The notes: a model not told the origin generated them from the sequence alone. A stretch of 42,687 bases of DNA from Flammeovirgaceae bacterium (GCA_024638265.1 JAHEKQ010000022.1:1-42687), one strand, 5' to 3'. Positions 18,320-26,355 are shown, counted from the stretch's first letter. Translations and numbers: made by a program.

Positions 18320-18665
18320 TAAAATAGAAACGGGAACCCCCCATTTAAGAAAAGCTCCCGTTTCCGCGTTGATCATTCCGTAGAATTCACACCGCGACCA
18401 AGACTTGTTAATCCGCTTCATTCCGCCATACCAAGGCATAGGACGAAAATCTGGCGCTCTGCTAGCTCCGGTCTCTCATACCTCTGGCCTTTCACCCGGA
18501 GGAATCTGACGCACGTGTCTGTAACTTCGTTATTTCAGATCAACACCCGAGGGCGCTGTTCCATTTACCTTTGTCGCGAGACTTCTTACTGTCAAAGAAC
18601 TAGGCATTGCTGCCTGCGATTTAATAGTCGCTTGATGAATCTAATGTCGATAGATTAACACTATC
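18320..18665 (-). ncRNA. Probable structured non-coding RNA, about 345 nt, family not recognised
   Basis: No ORF covers this stretch, yet it is GC-richer than its surroundings and full of hairpins. Read on the minus strand: a 5' hairpin GATAG/CTATC (18649-18665), GCGAC/ATCGC (18616-18631), GGCA-GCAA-TGCC with a GNRA loop (18603-18614), an interrupted stem GTTC,TTTG/CAAA,GAAC (18558-18600), ATCTGA/TCAGAT (18504-18540), CTCCGG/CCGGAG (18466-18501), ATTC-TACG-GAAT with a UNCG loop (18375-18386) inside a CGCG/CGCG stem, and a final terminator-like stem AAACGGGA/TCCCGTTT (18327-18362) followed by CTATTTT. A promoter-like pair lies just upstream. The core motifs of RNase P RNA, tmRNA and SRP RNA were looked for and not found. 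Confidence 0.6.
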
Positions 18666-18667
18666 TG

Positions 18668-18698
18668 CAAATTTTTTTACCCCTTTTTTATCCACAAC
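18668..18698 (-). promoter_or_regulatory. Candidate promoter of the structured RNA
   Basis: On the minus strand, GTTG (18698-18695) stands 19 bp before AAAATTTG (18675-18668). The latter matches TAnnTTTG except at the first base. Spacing equals that of the tRNA-Val promoter in this window. The predicted start would fall a few bases before the first hairpin of the RNA. A perfect DnaA box (18688-18696) overlaps the upstream element. Confidence 0.45.
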
Positions 18699-18759
18699 TT
18701 TCCCACAGTCATATTTTCTAAAATCACATTTTTTTGTGGATAACTGGTTGTGTGGAATA
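18688..18759. promoter_or_regulatory. Cluster of DnaA-box-like sites
   Basis: A perfect TTATCCACA at 18688-18696, TTTCCCACA at 18699-18707 (7/9), a perfect inverted TGTGGATAA at 18735-18743, and TGTGGAATA at 18751-18759 (7/9 on the minus strand). They sit in an AT-rich stretch with T-tracts. Four sites in 72 bp suggest DnaA binding: control of the adjacent RNA, titration, or a replication origin. No dnaA or other origin-linked gene is nearby, and the long downstream operon is on the minus strand, which argues against an origin. The remainder up to 18898 shows nothing. Confidence 0.5.
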
Positions 18760-18898
18760 GAACCTTGGCTTGCGATGGAGTTTCAGTGTGAGTATTGTAT
18801 GGACGGATCAGTTTATCTCGCCCTTAAGGTGGAACTCTCTATTTGTGGTTTTGTCAGCCTCGGTGATCACACTCCACTCTCACACTCAAACTGCTCCG

Positions 18899-18982
18899 TG
18901 CTCAGAGCGGGAGTCGAACCCGCACGTCCTAACGGACACATGGCCCTCAACCATGCTTGTCTACCAATTCCAACACCTGAGC
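18899..18982 (-). tRNA. tRNA-Leu (anticodon GAG)
   Basis: Minus strand: acceptor stem GCTCAGG / TCTGAGC (one G-U) with discriminator A. The D-loop has AATTGGTAGAC. The anticodon arm is CATGG-TTGAGGG-CCATG with anticodon GAG. It has a long variable arm (TGTCCGTTAGGACG) and a T-arm with GGTTCGACTCC. Length 84 nt, no encoded CCA. It is a second leucine isoacceptor, about 3.1 kb from the CAG gene. Confidence 0.95.
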
Positions 18983-19056
18983 GGTGAATTGGGTGGCAAA
19001 AATAAGTTAGAAGTTGATAAGTTCAAAAGGTTAGGAGGTTTTAGGTTGGAGGTTTT

Positions 19057-19144
19057 GGGTTGATGGGTGAATGGGTTGGTGGGTTGGTGGGTTGGTGGGT
19101 TGGTGGGTTGGTGGGTAGATGCGTAGATGGGTTGGTGGGTGGAA
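19057..19144 (+). repeat. Octamer minisatellite (GGGTTGGT)n, 11 units
   Basis: Units in order: GGGTTGAT, GGGTGAAT, five GGGTTGGT, GGGTAGAT, GCGTAGAT, GGGTTGGT, GGGTGGAA. The array starts 74 bp from the 5' end of tRNA-Leu(GAG). Together with 41563-41682 it forms an octamer family distinct from the heptamer family. Confidence 0.9.
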
Positions 19145-19201
19145 AGAGAATAGATGATAATAGCTAACGTGTAACTACAAAGCAATATTCAACTTACCCA
19201 G

Positions 19202-19366
19202 TGGACCGCAGGTCCAATCCCCGTGAACAGGTGAACAGGTGAACAGGTGATCGAATAAAGATTATTATCTATTATCATACTCTCTAATCTACCTTACGCT
19301 TGCCATGGAATCATACCTTCAGAGTACTAAACCCACTGTTAGTTGTTAGTGTTAGTGTTAGTTACC
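19202..19366. repeat. Small palindrome and short simple repeats in a gene-free stretch
   Basis: The interval 18983-19473 has no gene. Besides the two large arrays it contains the perfect palindrome TGGACC-gca-GGTCCA (19202-19216), three and a half copies of GTGAACAG (19223-19254), and GTTAGT-type repeats near 19338-19366. No promoter or terminator is recognisable. Confidence 0.6.
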
Positions 19367-19379
19367 TAATTGCCCTTCC

Positions 19380-19463
19380 TGCATCCTGCATCCTGCATCC
19401 TGCATCCGGTATCCGGTATCCGGTATCCTGTATCTGGTATCCGGTATCCGGTATCCGGTATCC
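19380..19463 (+). repeat. Heptamer minisatellite, 12 units, at the end of the cta operon
   Basis: Four TGCATCC, three GGTATCC, one TGTATCT, then four GGTATCC, all in phase (84 bp). It ends 10 bp from the stop of the subunit IV gene, so it forms the start of the 3' untranslated region of the respiratory operon. No standard terminator is seen there. Confidence 0.95.
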
Positions 19464-19473
19464 GCTTTTTCCC

Positions 19474-19803
19474 CTAAGGAGTAATCATCGTATCACCCTC
19501 ATAAACAAGCGCTACGATAAGCCACATGACGAAGACCATGGGTAAAACGATTGCCCAAATGAGGGATTTGACCTCGTATTTCAGGTGCATGAACTCTCCG
19601 ACGATATAGGCCGCCTTAATAATGGTCATACCAACGAATATGGCCACTTTGAGCGTCTGCATCGTATAGGGAAGCGTGAATGCTACCCCGAATTCCAATA
19701 CGGTAACTATAAAAAGTATAACAGCTACCCGGATAAGCTGACGTATTTTCTTCTTATCAGCGGGTTTGACTTCTACGGTAGTTGATGATTGATGAGATTC
19801 CAT
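19474..19803 (-). CDS. ctaF: Cytochrome c oxidase subunit IV
   Basis: Small membrane subunit of 109 residues with three hydrophobic helices (about 23-45, 51-70 and 80-102) after a polar N-terminus. FMHLKYE in the second loop is typical of the CtaF/CoxD family. It stabilises the heme-copper oxidase in the inner membrane. It is the last gene of the 12-gene respiratory operon, 9 bp after subunit III. In many Bacteroidota a SCO/SenC copper chaperone and a DUF420 protein follow at this place; here only a heptamer array and then a tRNA are found. Confidence 0.9.
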   Translation of the reverse strand: MESHQSSTTVEVKPADKKKIRQLIRVAVILFIVTVLEFGVAFTLPYTMQTLKVAIFVGMTIIKAAYIVGEFMHLKYEVKSLIWAIVLPMVFVMWLIVALVYEGDTMITP

Positions 19804-19812
19804 GTTGCTATT

Positions 19813-20538
19813 TTAAACCAGATAGAAGAATGTGAAAACAAAGACCCAGACCAGGTCGACAAAGTGCCAATAAAGACCTACTTTCTCCACCATTTCATAG
19901 TGACCCCTTCGTTGATACACCCCCGTAACGGTATTGTAGTATATCAGGAAATTCAGGGCTACCCCACTGAATACGTGGAAACCATGAAAACCCGTTATAA
20001 AGAAGAAGAAGTCGGCAAAGGCTGGTGGACCGTATTGATTTTCTGTTAGATTAGCTCCCAGGATCCCATTGACAGCAGCACCATCACCGACGATAAAGTG
20101 ACCCCATTCCCAAGCCTGGCAGCCGAGGAAGGTGATTCCACCTACTATGGTCCACAGCATCCATTTTTCAACCGCAGCCCTGTCATTACGATGTCCTGCT
20201 TCTACGGCCAGTACCATGGTTACAGAACTTAAAATGAGTATGAAGGTCATCAGACCAACAAATACCAGCGGAGCATGTAATCCGTGGAAAAATGGTATCG
20301 CTTCGAATACCTGTTCAGGGATCGGCCAGTATTCCTGGGAAAAGACAAAATCAGCCGGGTCACCGGAATATGCAGGGTGTGAGACTCGTACCAACCCGTA
20401 AGAAACAAGTAATGCTGAAAAAGTGAAAGCATCCGAAACCAGGAAAAACCACATCATGAGTTTTCCATAGCTGGCCTTCATAGGTTCAACTCCCCCGCTC
20501 CAGAGGTTTTTGATTGTTTGTGCAGCTGAATTTGCCAT
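19813..20538 (-). CDS. ctaE: Cytochrome c oxidase subunit III (long copy)
   Basis: Inner-membrane subunit of 241 residues with about seven predicted transmembrane helices. It flanks subunit I and stabilises turnover, but carries no metal. The family motif near the end, FFFITGFHGFHVFSGVALN, and the closing WHFVDLVWVFVFTFFYL are clearly readable. It follows the shorter subunit III paralogue by 9 bp. Two adjacent subunit III genes are a normal feature of Bacteroidota Act-linked oxidase clusters. Confidence 0.93.
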   Translation of the reverse strand: MANSAAQTIKNLWSGGVEPMKASYGKLMMWFFLVSDAFTFSALLVSYGLVRVSHPAYSGDPADFVFSQEYWPIPEQVFEAIPFFHGLHAPLVFVGLMTFILILSSVTMVLAVEAGHRNDRAAVEKWMLWTIVGGITFLGCQAWEWGHFIVGDGAAVNGILGANLTENQYGPPAFADFFFFITGFHGFHVFSGVALNFLIYYNTVTGVYQRRGHYEMVEKVGLYWHFVDLVWVFVFTFFYLV

Positions 20539-20547
20539 TAATTCTTG

Positions 20548-21135
20548 CTATTGATGGTTGAATATTAAGAATACGAATAAATAAATCCAAAGCGCTCCAA
20601 GAAAATGCCAGTAAGTATTGGCCATTTCCAGTCTCACCATGGCTTTAGAATGAATTCTGAACTTATGTGTATTATAAAGTATTATCCCAATAAAGATTAT
20701 TCCACTGATCAAGTGCACCCAGTGTAATCCACTTAAAACATAAATAAATGATTCAGAAGGGTTTCCACCTGTGAAATAGACATTATTACTGATCATATCA
20801 CCCCAAGCCATAAACTGGCCTCCAAGGAACAATAGCCCCATAATAAGTGTAAACCAGAGCAATGAGATAACAGTCTTCAACTGGTCTCTCCTTGCCGCTC
20901 TAACCGCCATCTGCATCGTAATACTGCTGACCAGAATCACTGCCGAAGTGTAGTAGAACATCTGAGGGAGATCAAATACCCTCCAGTTTCCGTCCCCTCT
21001 TTTCACGAGATATGCACTCGTCAGGGAAGCGAATATCATCACGATACTGATCATGAATAACCAGAGCGCGAATTTCTTGGGATGCATGGCCAAAGGCCTG
21101 TCTGGACTCTCTACTAATTTCATATCAACTCTCAT
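20548..21135 (-). CDS. Cytochrome c oxidase subunit III family protein (short copy)
   Basis: Membrane protein of 195 residues with five predicted helices, belonging to the heme-copper oxidase subunit III fold. YVLSGLHWVHLISGIIFIG and the closing TYWHFLGALWIYLFVFLIF align with the end of the long copy. The start overlaps the stop of ctaB by 4 bp (ATGA). It is probably a second structural subunit of the same oxidase; whether both copies are present together in one complex cannot be read from sequence. Confidence 0.9.
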   Translation of the reverse strand: MRVDMKLVESPDRPLAMHPKKFALWLFMISIVMIFASLTSAYLVKRGDGNWRVFDLPQMFYYTSAVILVSSITMQMAVRAARRDQLKTVISLLWFTLIMGLLFLGGQFMAWGDMISNNVYFTGGNPSESFIYVLSGLHWVHLISGIIFIGIILYNTHKFRIHSKAMVRLEMANTYWHFLGALWIYLFVFLIFNHQ

Positions 21136-22025
21136 ACCTTATCCATTAAATATGCAATCTGGACTACTGGTAAATACAGGAAAGATCCGAACATGATTCT
21201 TTTAGCAGCCGAAGCTTTTCCAGTTGCCATCAAAATAAATGTCTGACTCAGGAATAATACTCCACAAATCGTTGCGATTATTGCTGAATCGAGTCCGGTG
21301 AGTCCGATCTTCGCCGGCAGCATACCTAAGGGCAGCAGAAACAGGGTGTAGATCATGATTTGTGTGGCAGATTTAATATTTCTTTCACCACCCACCGGTA
21401 ATAACTTAATTCCGGCCTTCTTATAATCCTCAAAGGCTAACCAGGCAATGGCCCAGAAGTGCGGAAATTGCCAGATAAACTGTATTCCGAAAATAATCCA
21501 TGCCTCCGTCGTAATTGTTCCCGTAGCGGCCACCCATCCAAGAAGAGGAGGCAAAGCTCCCGGAATAGCTCCGACAAATACCGCAATTGGACCCACCTTT
21601 TTTAAAGGAGTATATACAAACGCGTAAAGCACCAGGGAAATGGCAGAAAGCAATACCGTCAGTGGATTACTTACAATGTACAATATAGTTAACCCGCCTA
21701 ATGCTAATACACTAGCGAGAACAATTGTTTCCTTTACGGATACCCGGTCTGTTGGCAACGGTCTTCCTTTGGTCCGCTTCATCAATTTATCAGAATCCCT
21801 TTCCAGGATCTGGTTGATAATTATCGAACCACCTGATACCAAGAACCCTGCAAATGATATGGTAAGCAGAAGTGGCCAGTTAATTGCAGCCGGAGAAGCC
21901 AATGCAAATCCAAAAGCACAGGAGAATGCCACCAGGAGACTTAGCCTGAACTTAACAAGCTCAAAATATGCCTTTAGTTTACCTGTAAAGGTGACTTGTT
22001 CAATATGTGGACTGGCGGTGATCAA
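21132..22025 (-). CDS. ctaB: Protoheme IX farnesyltransferase (heme O synthase)
   Basis: Polytopic membrane enzyme of 297 residues that attaches a farnesyl chain to heme b, giving heme O, the precursor of heme A. The UbiA-family motif NQILERDSDKLMKRTKGRPLP (near 70-90) holds the Asp-rich prenyl-diphosphate site, and a second Asp-containing loop is at AFEDYKKAGIKLLPV. The gene overlaps ctaD upstream and the short subunit III gene downstream by 4 bp each, so its translation is tied to the oxidase subunits. No ctaA (heme A synthase) is in the window. Confidence 0.95.
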   Translation of the reverse strand: MITASPHIEQVTFTGKLKAYFELVKFRLSLLVAFSCAFGFALASPAAINWPLLLTISFAGFLVSGGSIIINQILERDSDKLMKRTKGRPLPTDRVSVKETIVLASVLALGGLTILYIVSNPLTVLLSAISLVLYAFVYTPLKKVGPIAVFVGAIPGALPPLLGWVAATGTITTEAWIIFGIQFIWQFPHFWAIAWLAFEDYKKAGIKLLPVGGERNIKSATQIMIYTLFLLPLGMLPAKIGLTGLDSAIIATICGVLFLSQTFILMATGKASAAKRIMFGSFLYLPVVQIAYLMDKV

Positions 22026-23899
22026 TGGCTGTCGCCGTTTTGTTTAACAACAATTTCATCACCATTGGTTTCCAACTTGATCTTCTCGTTTTCAGCCGGT
22101 GTGTTTGATTCGGGTGTTTCCGAATAGGGAACAGTCTGAGGAATAAAATCCTCATCCGCACCAGGCTTACTGTAGTCGTAAGGCCACCTGTATACTGCGG
22201 GAATCTCACCTGGCCAGTTTCCATGTTTGGGGAAGCGTGGAGTCGTCCATTCCAATGTAGTACTTCCCCAGGGATTGGCAGGTGCCAATTTCCCTCTGAA
22301 AATACTGTAGAAGAAGTTAAACAGGAAGATGAACTGCGCTGCCAATGTCACAATGGCTGCAATACTGACCAGTACGTTAAGGTCTGTAAAGTCATTGAAC
22401 GTATCGAAATTCGTGAATGAATAATACCTCCTGGGGAATCCTGCCACACCGATATAGTGCATAGGGAAGAAAACGAGGTAAACTCCGGCAAACGTCAGCC
22501 AGAAGTGGATACTGCCCAGCTTGTTGCTCATCATCCTTCCAAACATTTTCGGGAACCAGTGATAAACTCCGGCCATCAGTCCGAAGAAAGAGGCGCTACC
22601 CATTACCAGGTGGAAGTGAGCTACCACAAAATAAGTATCGTGAAGTTGAATGTCCACCGCGGAATTTCCCAATGCAATCCCGGTCAGTCCACCCGAAATA
22701 AAGAAGGACACAAGTCCAATACTAAACATCATACCAGGTGTAAACCGGATATTACCTCCCCACAAGGTGGTTATGTAATTAAATACCTTAATGGCTGAGG
22801 GAACTGCAATGATCAATGTCAAAATCGTAAATACTGATCCGAGGAAAGGATTCATTCCGGTAACAAACATATGATGTGCCCATACGATAAAGGAAAGGAA
22901 TCCAATAGCCAGCATAGACCCAATCATGGCATAGTATCCAAATATGGGTTTTCGTGCATTGGTACTGATCACCTCTGAGGTAATCCCCAAAGCAGGTAAC
23001 AGTACTATATAAACTTCTGGGTGTCCCAGGAACCAGAAAAGATGCTGGAATAAGATGGGGCTACCACCCTGGTTAGGTAAAGCCTCCCCATTGATATAGA
23101 TATCCGATAGGAAAAAGCTTGTACCGAAGTGACGGTCGAAAATCAAAAGAAGTGCGGCCGAGAATAATACAGGGAATGAGAGCAATCCGATAACTGCAGT
23201 GAGGAAGAATGCCCAAATGGTCAGGGGCAATTTCGAGAAAGACATTCCCTTAGTCCTCATATTTATCACCGTGGTGATATAATTAATTCCACCCAGCAAT
23301 GTTGACACAATAAATAAGGCCATAGATACCAGCCAGAGCGTCATTCCTAATCCTGAACCATTTACAGCCTGGGGAAGTGCACTGAGAGGCGGATAAATCA
23401 CCCATCCTCCGGAAGCCGGGCCTGTTTCAATAAACAGGGACGTGAACATTACAACACTGGATGCAAAGAAGAACCAGTAACTGAGCATGTTCATGAATCC
23501 ACTGGCCATGTCCCTGGCACCGATTTGTAGGGGAATCAGGAAATTGGAGAATGTTCCCGATAATCCTGCTGTCAGTACAAAGAATACCATGATGGTACCA
23601 TGCATCGTAACTAATGCCAGGTAGAATTCGGGATCCAACTTTCCATCGCCTGTAATCCAATCACCTAGAAAAGGCCTTAGCCATTCTATACTTGATTCGG
23701 GGAATCCGAGCTGTAACCTGAAGATCACTGAGAGTATTCCCCCCAACAAAGCCCAGAAAATTCCTGTGATCAGGAATTGTTTTGCAATAGTTTTATGATC
23801 TGTTGAAAACACATAGGTGGTCCAGAAATTCCCGTGGTGATCGTGATCGTGCTCCTCGTGACCAACCTCTTCAACAACATTTATCTCTTCCGTCGCCAT
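22022..23899 (-). CDS. ctaD: Cytochrome c oxidase subunit I (aa3-type)
   Basis: Catalytic subunit of 625 residues with about 12 helices, holding low-spin heme and the heme-CuB centre where O2 is reduced. Readable ligands: H in TMHGTIMVFF (low-spin heme), HPEVYIVLLP with the His-Tyr pair, WAHHMFVTGM (two CuB histidines), and HDTYFVVAHFHLVMGS with the high-spin and low-spin heme histidines. The N-terminus is His-rich (about residues 14-22, EEHDHDHH), which could bind metal before assembly. The polar C-terminal tail of about 50 residues is cytoplasmic. It starts 1 bp after ctaC and overlaps ctaB by 4 bp. Confidence 0.96.
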   Translation of the reverse strand: MATEEINVVEEVGHEEHDHDHHGNFWTTYVFSTDHKTIAKQFLITGIFWALLGGILSVIFRLQLGFPESSIEWLRPFLGDWITGDGKLDPEFYLALVTMHGTIMVFFVLTAGLSGTFSNFLIPLQIGARDMASGFMNMLSYWFFFASSVVMFTSLFIETGPASGGWVIYPPLSALPQAVNGSGLGMTLWLVSMALFIVSTLLGGINYITTVINMRTKGMSFSKLPLTIWAFFLTAVIGLLSFPVLFSAALLLIFDRHFGTSFFLSDIYINGEALPNQGGSPILFQHLFWFLGHPEVYIVLLPALGITSEVISTNARKPIFGYYAMIGSMLAIGFLSFIVWAHHMFVTGMNPFLGSVFTILTLIIAVPSAIKVFNYITTLWGGNIRFTPGMMFSIGLVSFFISGGLTGIALGNSAVDIQLHDTYFVVAHFHLVMGSASFFGLMAGVYHWFPKMFGRMMSNKLGSIHFWLTFAGVYLVFFPMHYIGVAGFPRRYYSFTNFDTFNDFTDLNVLVSIAAIVTLAAQFIFLFNFFYSIFRGKLAPANPWGSTTLEWTTPRFPKHGNWPGEIPAVYRWPYDYSKPGADEDFIPQTVPYSETPESNTPAENEKIKLETNGDEIVVKQNGDSH

Positions 23900-23900
23900 A

Positions 23901-24974
23901 TTAGTAAAGTGAAGCTTCTAGTGAATTAATATCTTCTTTTGTCAGACCAGCTTTTACAATCGCCGTTTCCCTGAGGTTCTCGGGAACCTTTGACAGGTAG
24001 TCAGGATTGAGTTTCAACCAGGCCTTTTGTTGTTCTTTCCATTTGGCATAATCCTCCGGCTCGTCAACGACAAGGATCTTTCTCATGGAGAAGTGGCCCC
24101 TTCCGCAAACCTCGGTACATGCTAGTTCATAATTGAACTCTGGATCATTGAGTTCATCCCTCATTTCTTGTGTAGACTTATTGGCCACAAACTTAAATTG
24201 AGTAATCATTCCGGGAACTGCATCCATCTTCACCCTGAAATGGGGAAGAAAAACACTATGAAGGACATCCCTTGCCCTGATTTTCAGTAGAACTGTTTGA
24301 CCCTTCGGAATATGGATCTCCAGTGCTGAAAAATCATCGTAAGATCCTTCGTCCTCCAGGTCAAGGCCAAAGAGATTGGCTCCGTCAATATTCCTGTAGT
24401 CATATTCTCCAAATTCATTATCCTTACCGGAATAACGGACGTCCCATGCAAACTGGTAACCCATAATTTCTATGACTTCAGAATTATCAGGTGCATCTTC
24501 CATAATATCGCCCCAAACTATGAGACCTTTTCCAATCAGTACCGCCATCACGATTGCAGGAACCACTGTCCAGATAACCTCGAGTTTGTTATTGTGGGGA
24601 TAATACACAGCCTTCTGACCTTTGCGATACCTGTACCTGTAACTGAAATAGAATAATACAATGTTTGTAATCACGAACACTACCCCCGTAATCCACATGG
24701 TAATATTAAACAGTTGATCTGTTTCGAATCCATGGTCTGATGCCAGTGGAAGAGTATACCTGTCGGCCTCTCCAAATGAATACCACAGGAATAAAGCTGT
24801 TCCAACCAGCGCGAATAGGATAAATAACCAGGCGTTCACATTATTACTGGAACCTGACCCGGGATCTGTATCATCTTTCTTGCGCGCAACCCCTACTAAA
24901 ATTTCAACCCGGAACATCAAGATGAGAATCCCGATGATCAAGAGTACCCCTAAAGCAATTAAAAATTCAAACAT
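23901..24974 (-). CDS. ctaC: Cytochrome c oxidase subunit II
   Basis: Electron-entry subunit of 357 residues. An N-terminal helix is followed by two further helices (about 50-70 and 90-115) and a periplasmic cupredoxin domain. The CuA site is intact: LHSVFLP supplies the first His, and CTEVCGRGHFSM (286-297) supplies C286, C290, H294 and M297. The protein ends about 60 residues after this motif, with no CxxCH, so it is an aa3-type subunit II rather than the caa3 form with a fused cytochrome c. Electrons therefore have to come from a separate cytochrome, probably one of the Act cytochrome domains encoded upstream. Confidence 0.96.
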   Translation of the reverse strand: MFEFLIALGVLLIIGILILMFRVEILVGVARKKDDTDPGSGSSNNVNAWLFILFALVGTALFLWYSFGEADRYTLPLASDHGFETDQLFNITMWITGVVFVITNIVLFYFSYRYRYRKGQKAVYYPHNNKLEVIWTVVPAIVMAVLIGKGLIVWGDIMEDAPDNSEVIEIMGYQFAWDVRYSGKDNEFGEYDYRNIDGANLFGLDLEDEGSYDDFSALEIHIPKGQTVLLKIRARDVLHSVFLPHFRVKMDAVPGMITQFKFVANKSTQEMRDELNDPEFNYELACTEVCGRGHFSMRKILVVDEPEDYAKWKEQQKAWLKLNPDYLSKVPENLRETAIVKAGLTKEDINSLEASLY

Positions 24975-24996
24975 CTCTTCAAATATTCAGTTTCAA

Positions 24997-26343
24997 TTAA
25001 ATATGATGGTGGAGGCTTTCCTGAAGCATCGGGTGGTTTTTGGCCACCAGGGGCATTTTAGAAAGACTGTTCAACATGATATAAACAAAGGCGGAACCAT
25101 AAACCAGGGTCATACCTATTTCCATGAATCCTATTCCACCGTTCTCCTGCATTATACCGGGATTCACCATCATGTAAAAATCAAACCAGTGTCCTATTAA
25201 TACCAGGGGACAAACCAGCTTGAGCATAGATATATGTCTCTTCGAATCCCTTGTCATAAAGAGCAGGAATGGAAGGGCAAAATTCATGAGAAGATTTACG
25301 TAGAACACCCAACTATAAGGTGCCGTTGTCATTCTCTCAACAAAATATACCGTTTCTTCCGGTATGTTGGCGTAATAAATCAACAGGAACTGACTGAACC
25401 ATATATAGGTCCAGAAAATTGAGAAGGCAAAAACGAACTTGCCCAAATCGTGTAGGTGGTTCGCGTTAATAACTGATAAATATCCTCTCTCCTTCAATCT
25501 TGCAACACTATATGTAATCAATGCCAACCCTGAAACCCACCAGCTGGCGAATACATACCAACCGAACATGGTACTAAACCAGTGTGGGTCTATGGACATC
25601 ACCCAGTCCCACGCGGAGACAGATGATGATACTGCAAAAATAACAAGGAAGATGGCAGAAAGTTTCCGCAATTTGAACCAATGTGAAGTTTTTCCATCAA
25701 GGTCCTCAGCAAGCATCTCTCGCTTAATCCAGGTAAAGAATAAGTACCACAGTCCAAAGAATACCACCATTCTGATTACAAAGAATACAGGCATTCCACT
25801 AGTACCTTCCAATGGCCAGTAAAAAAATGCCTGTTTCCCCTTTAATATCTCATCACCACCTTCTGCGGCATAAAGGTCTGTATGTGTCCAATGAAAAATG
25901 TCGTGATTTCCAACTAGCCAGACAACAATCATCAGTACGAATGCTATAGGCAACCAACTTGCCATCGATAATGGTATTCTCTTGAGTCCCGCTGACCATC
26001 CGGCTGAGGCTGCGTATTGGATAGCTACAAAGCATAATCCGATAATTGCCAAACCGGTAAAATAAACATTGTTCATCCAAAGGTTGGCAAAAAGCCTTTT
26101 TAGCCAGGTTTCCGAACCGTGACCCTCGCCTTCGGTAGATTCTGCAACAAGTGCAACATCCTTCTCCACACTGGCGAGAAGGCTCTCTGACATTGCGTTG
26201 ACAAGTGAGTGCTCTTCTTCAGCATGACCGCCTCCTGAGCTGGTAGTAAGAATGCCAATGACCACCAAAACCACTCCTATGATAGCGGTGATTGCAAGGA
26301 ATCTCTTTCTTTCGGGTCGAAATACGTATTTTTCGTCACTCAT
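24997..26343 (-). CDS. actF: Alternative complex III integral membrane subunit ActF
   Basis: Polytopic membrane protein of 448 residues with about ten helices, an NrfD-like relative and the partner of ActC in the quinol:cytochrome c oxidoreductase. The N-terminal region (about 36-85) after the first helix is periplasmic and acidic. The segment SASVSAWDWVMSIDPHWFSTMFGWYVFASWW and the following helices are typical of ActF. It lies 12 bp after actE and 22 bp before ctaC, so the quinol-oxidising and oxygen-reducing complexes are in one transcript, in line with the known Act-oxidase supercomplex. Confidence 0.93.
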   Translation of the reverse strand: MSDEKYVFRPERKRFLAITAIIGVVLVVIGILTTSSGGGHAEEEHSLVNAMSESLLASVEKDVALVAESTEGEGHGSETWLKRLFANLWMNNVYFTGLAIIGLCFVAIQYAASAGWSAGLKRIPLSMASWLPIAFVLMIVVWLVGNHDIFHWTHTDLYAAEGGDEILKGKQAFFYWPLEGTSGMPVFFVIRMVVFFGLWYLFFTWIKREMLAEDLDGKTSHWFKLRKLSAIFLVIFAVSSSVSAWDWVMSIDPHWFSTMFGWYVFASWWVSGLALITYSVARLKERGYLSVINANHLHDLGKFVFAFSIFWTYIWFSQFLLIYYANIPEETVYFVERMTTAPYSWVFYVNLLMNFALPFLLFMTRDSKRHISMLKLVCPLVLIGHWFDFYMMVNPGIMQENGGIGFMEIGMTLVYGSAFVYIMLNSLSKMPLVAKNHPMLQESLHHHI

Positions 26344-26355
26344 ATTCTTACTGTT

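Noticed and set aside
18320-18665. Identification as RNase P RNA, tmRNA, 4.5S or 6S RNA
   Set aside because: The GAAAGTCC...ACAGAA core of RNase P, the tRNA-like ends and tag ORF of tmRNA, and the SRP GGTCAGG...GGAA loop are not found; the size is too large for 6S.
18688-18759. Replication origin
   Set aside because: DnaA boxes are present, but no dnaA or other origin-linked gene is seen, and the long, highly expressed respiratory operon to the right is transcribed toward the site. Kept as a DnaA-binding cluster only.
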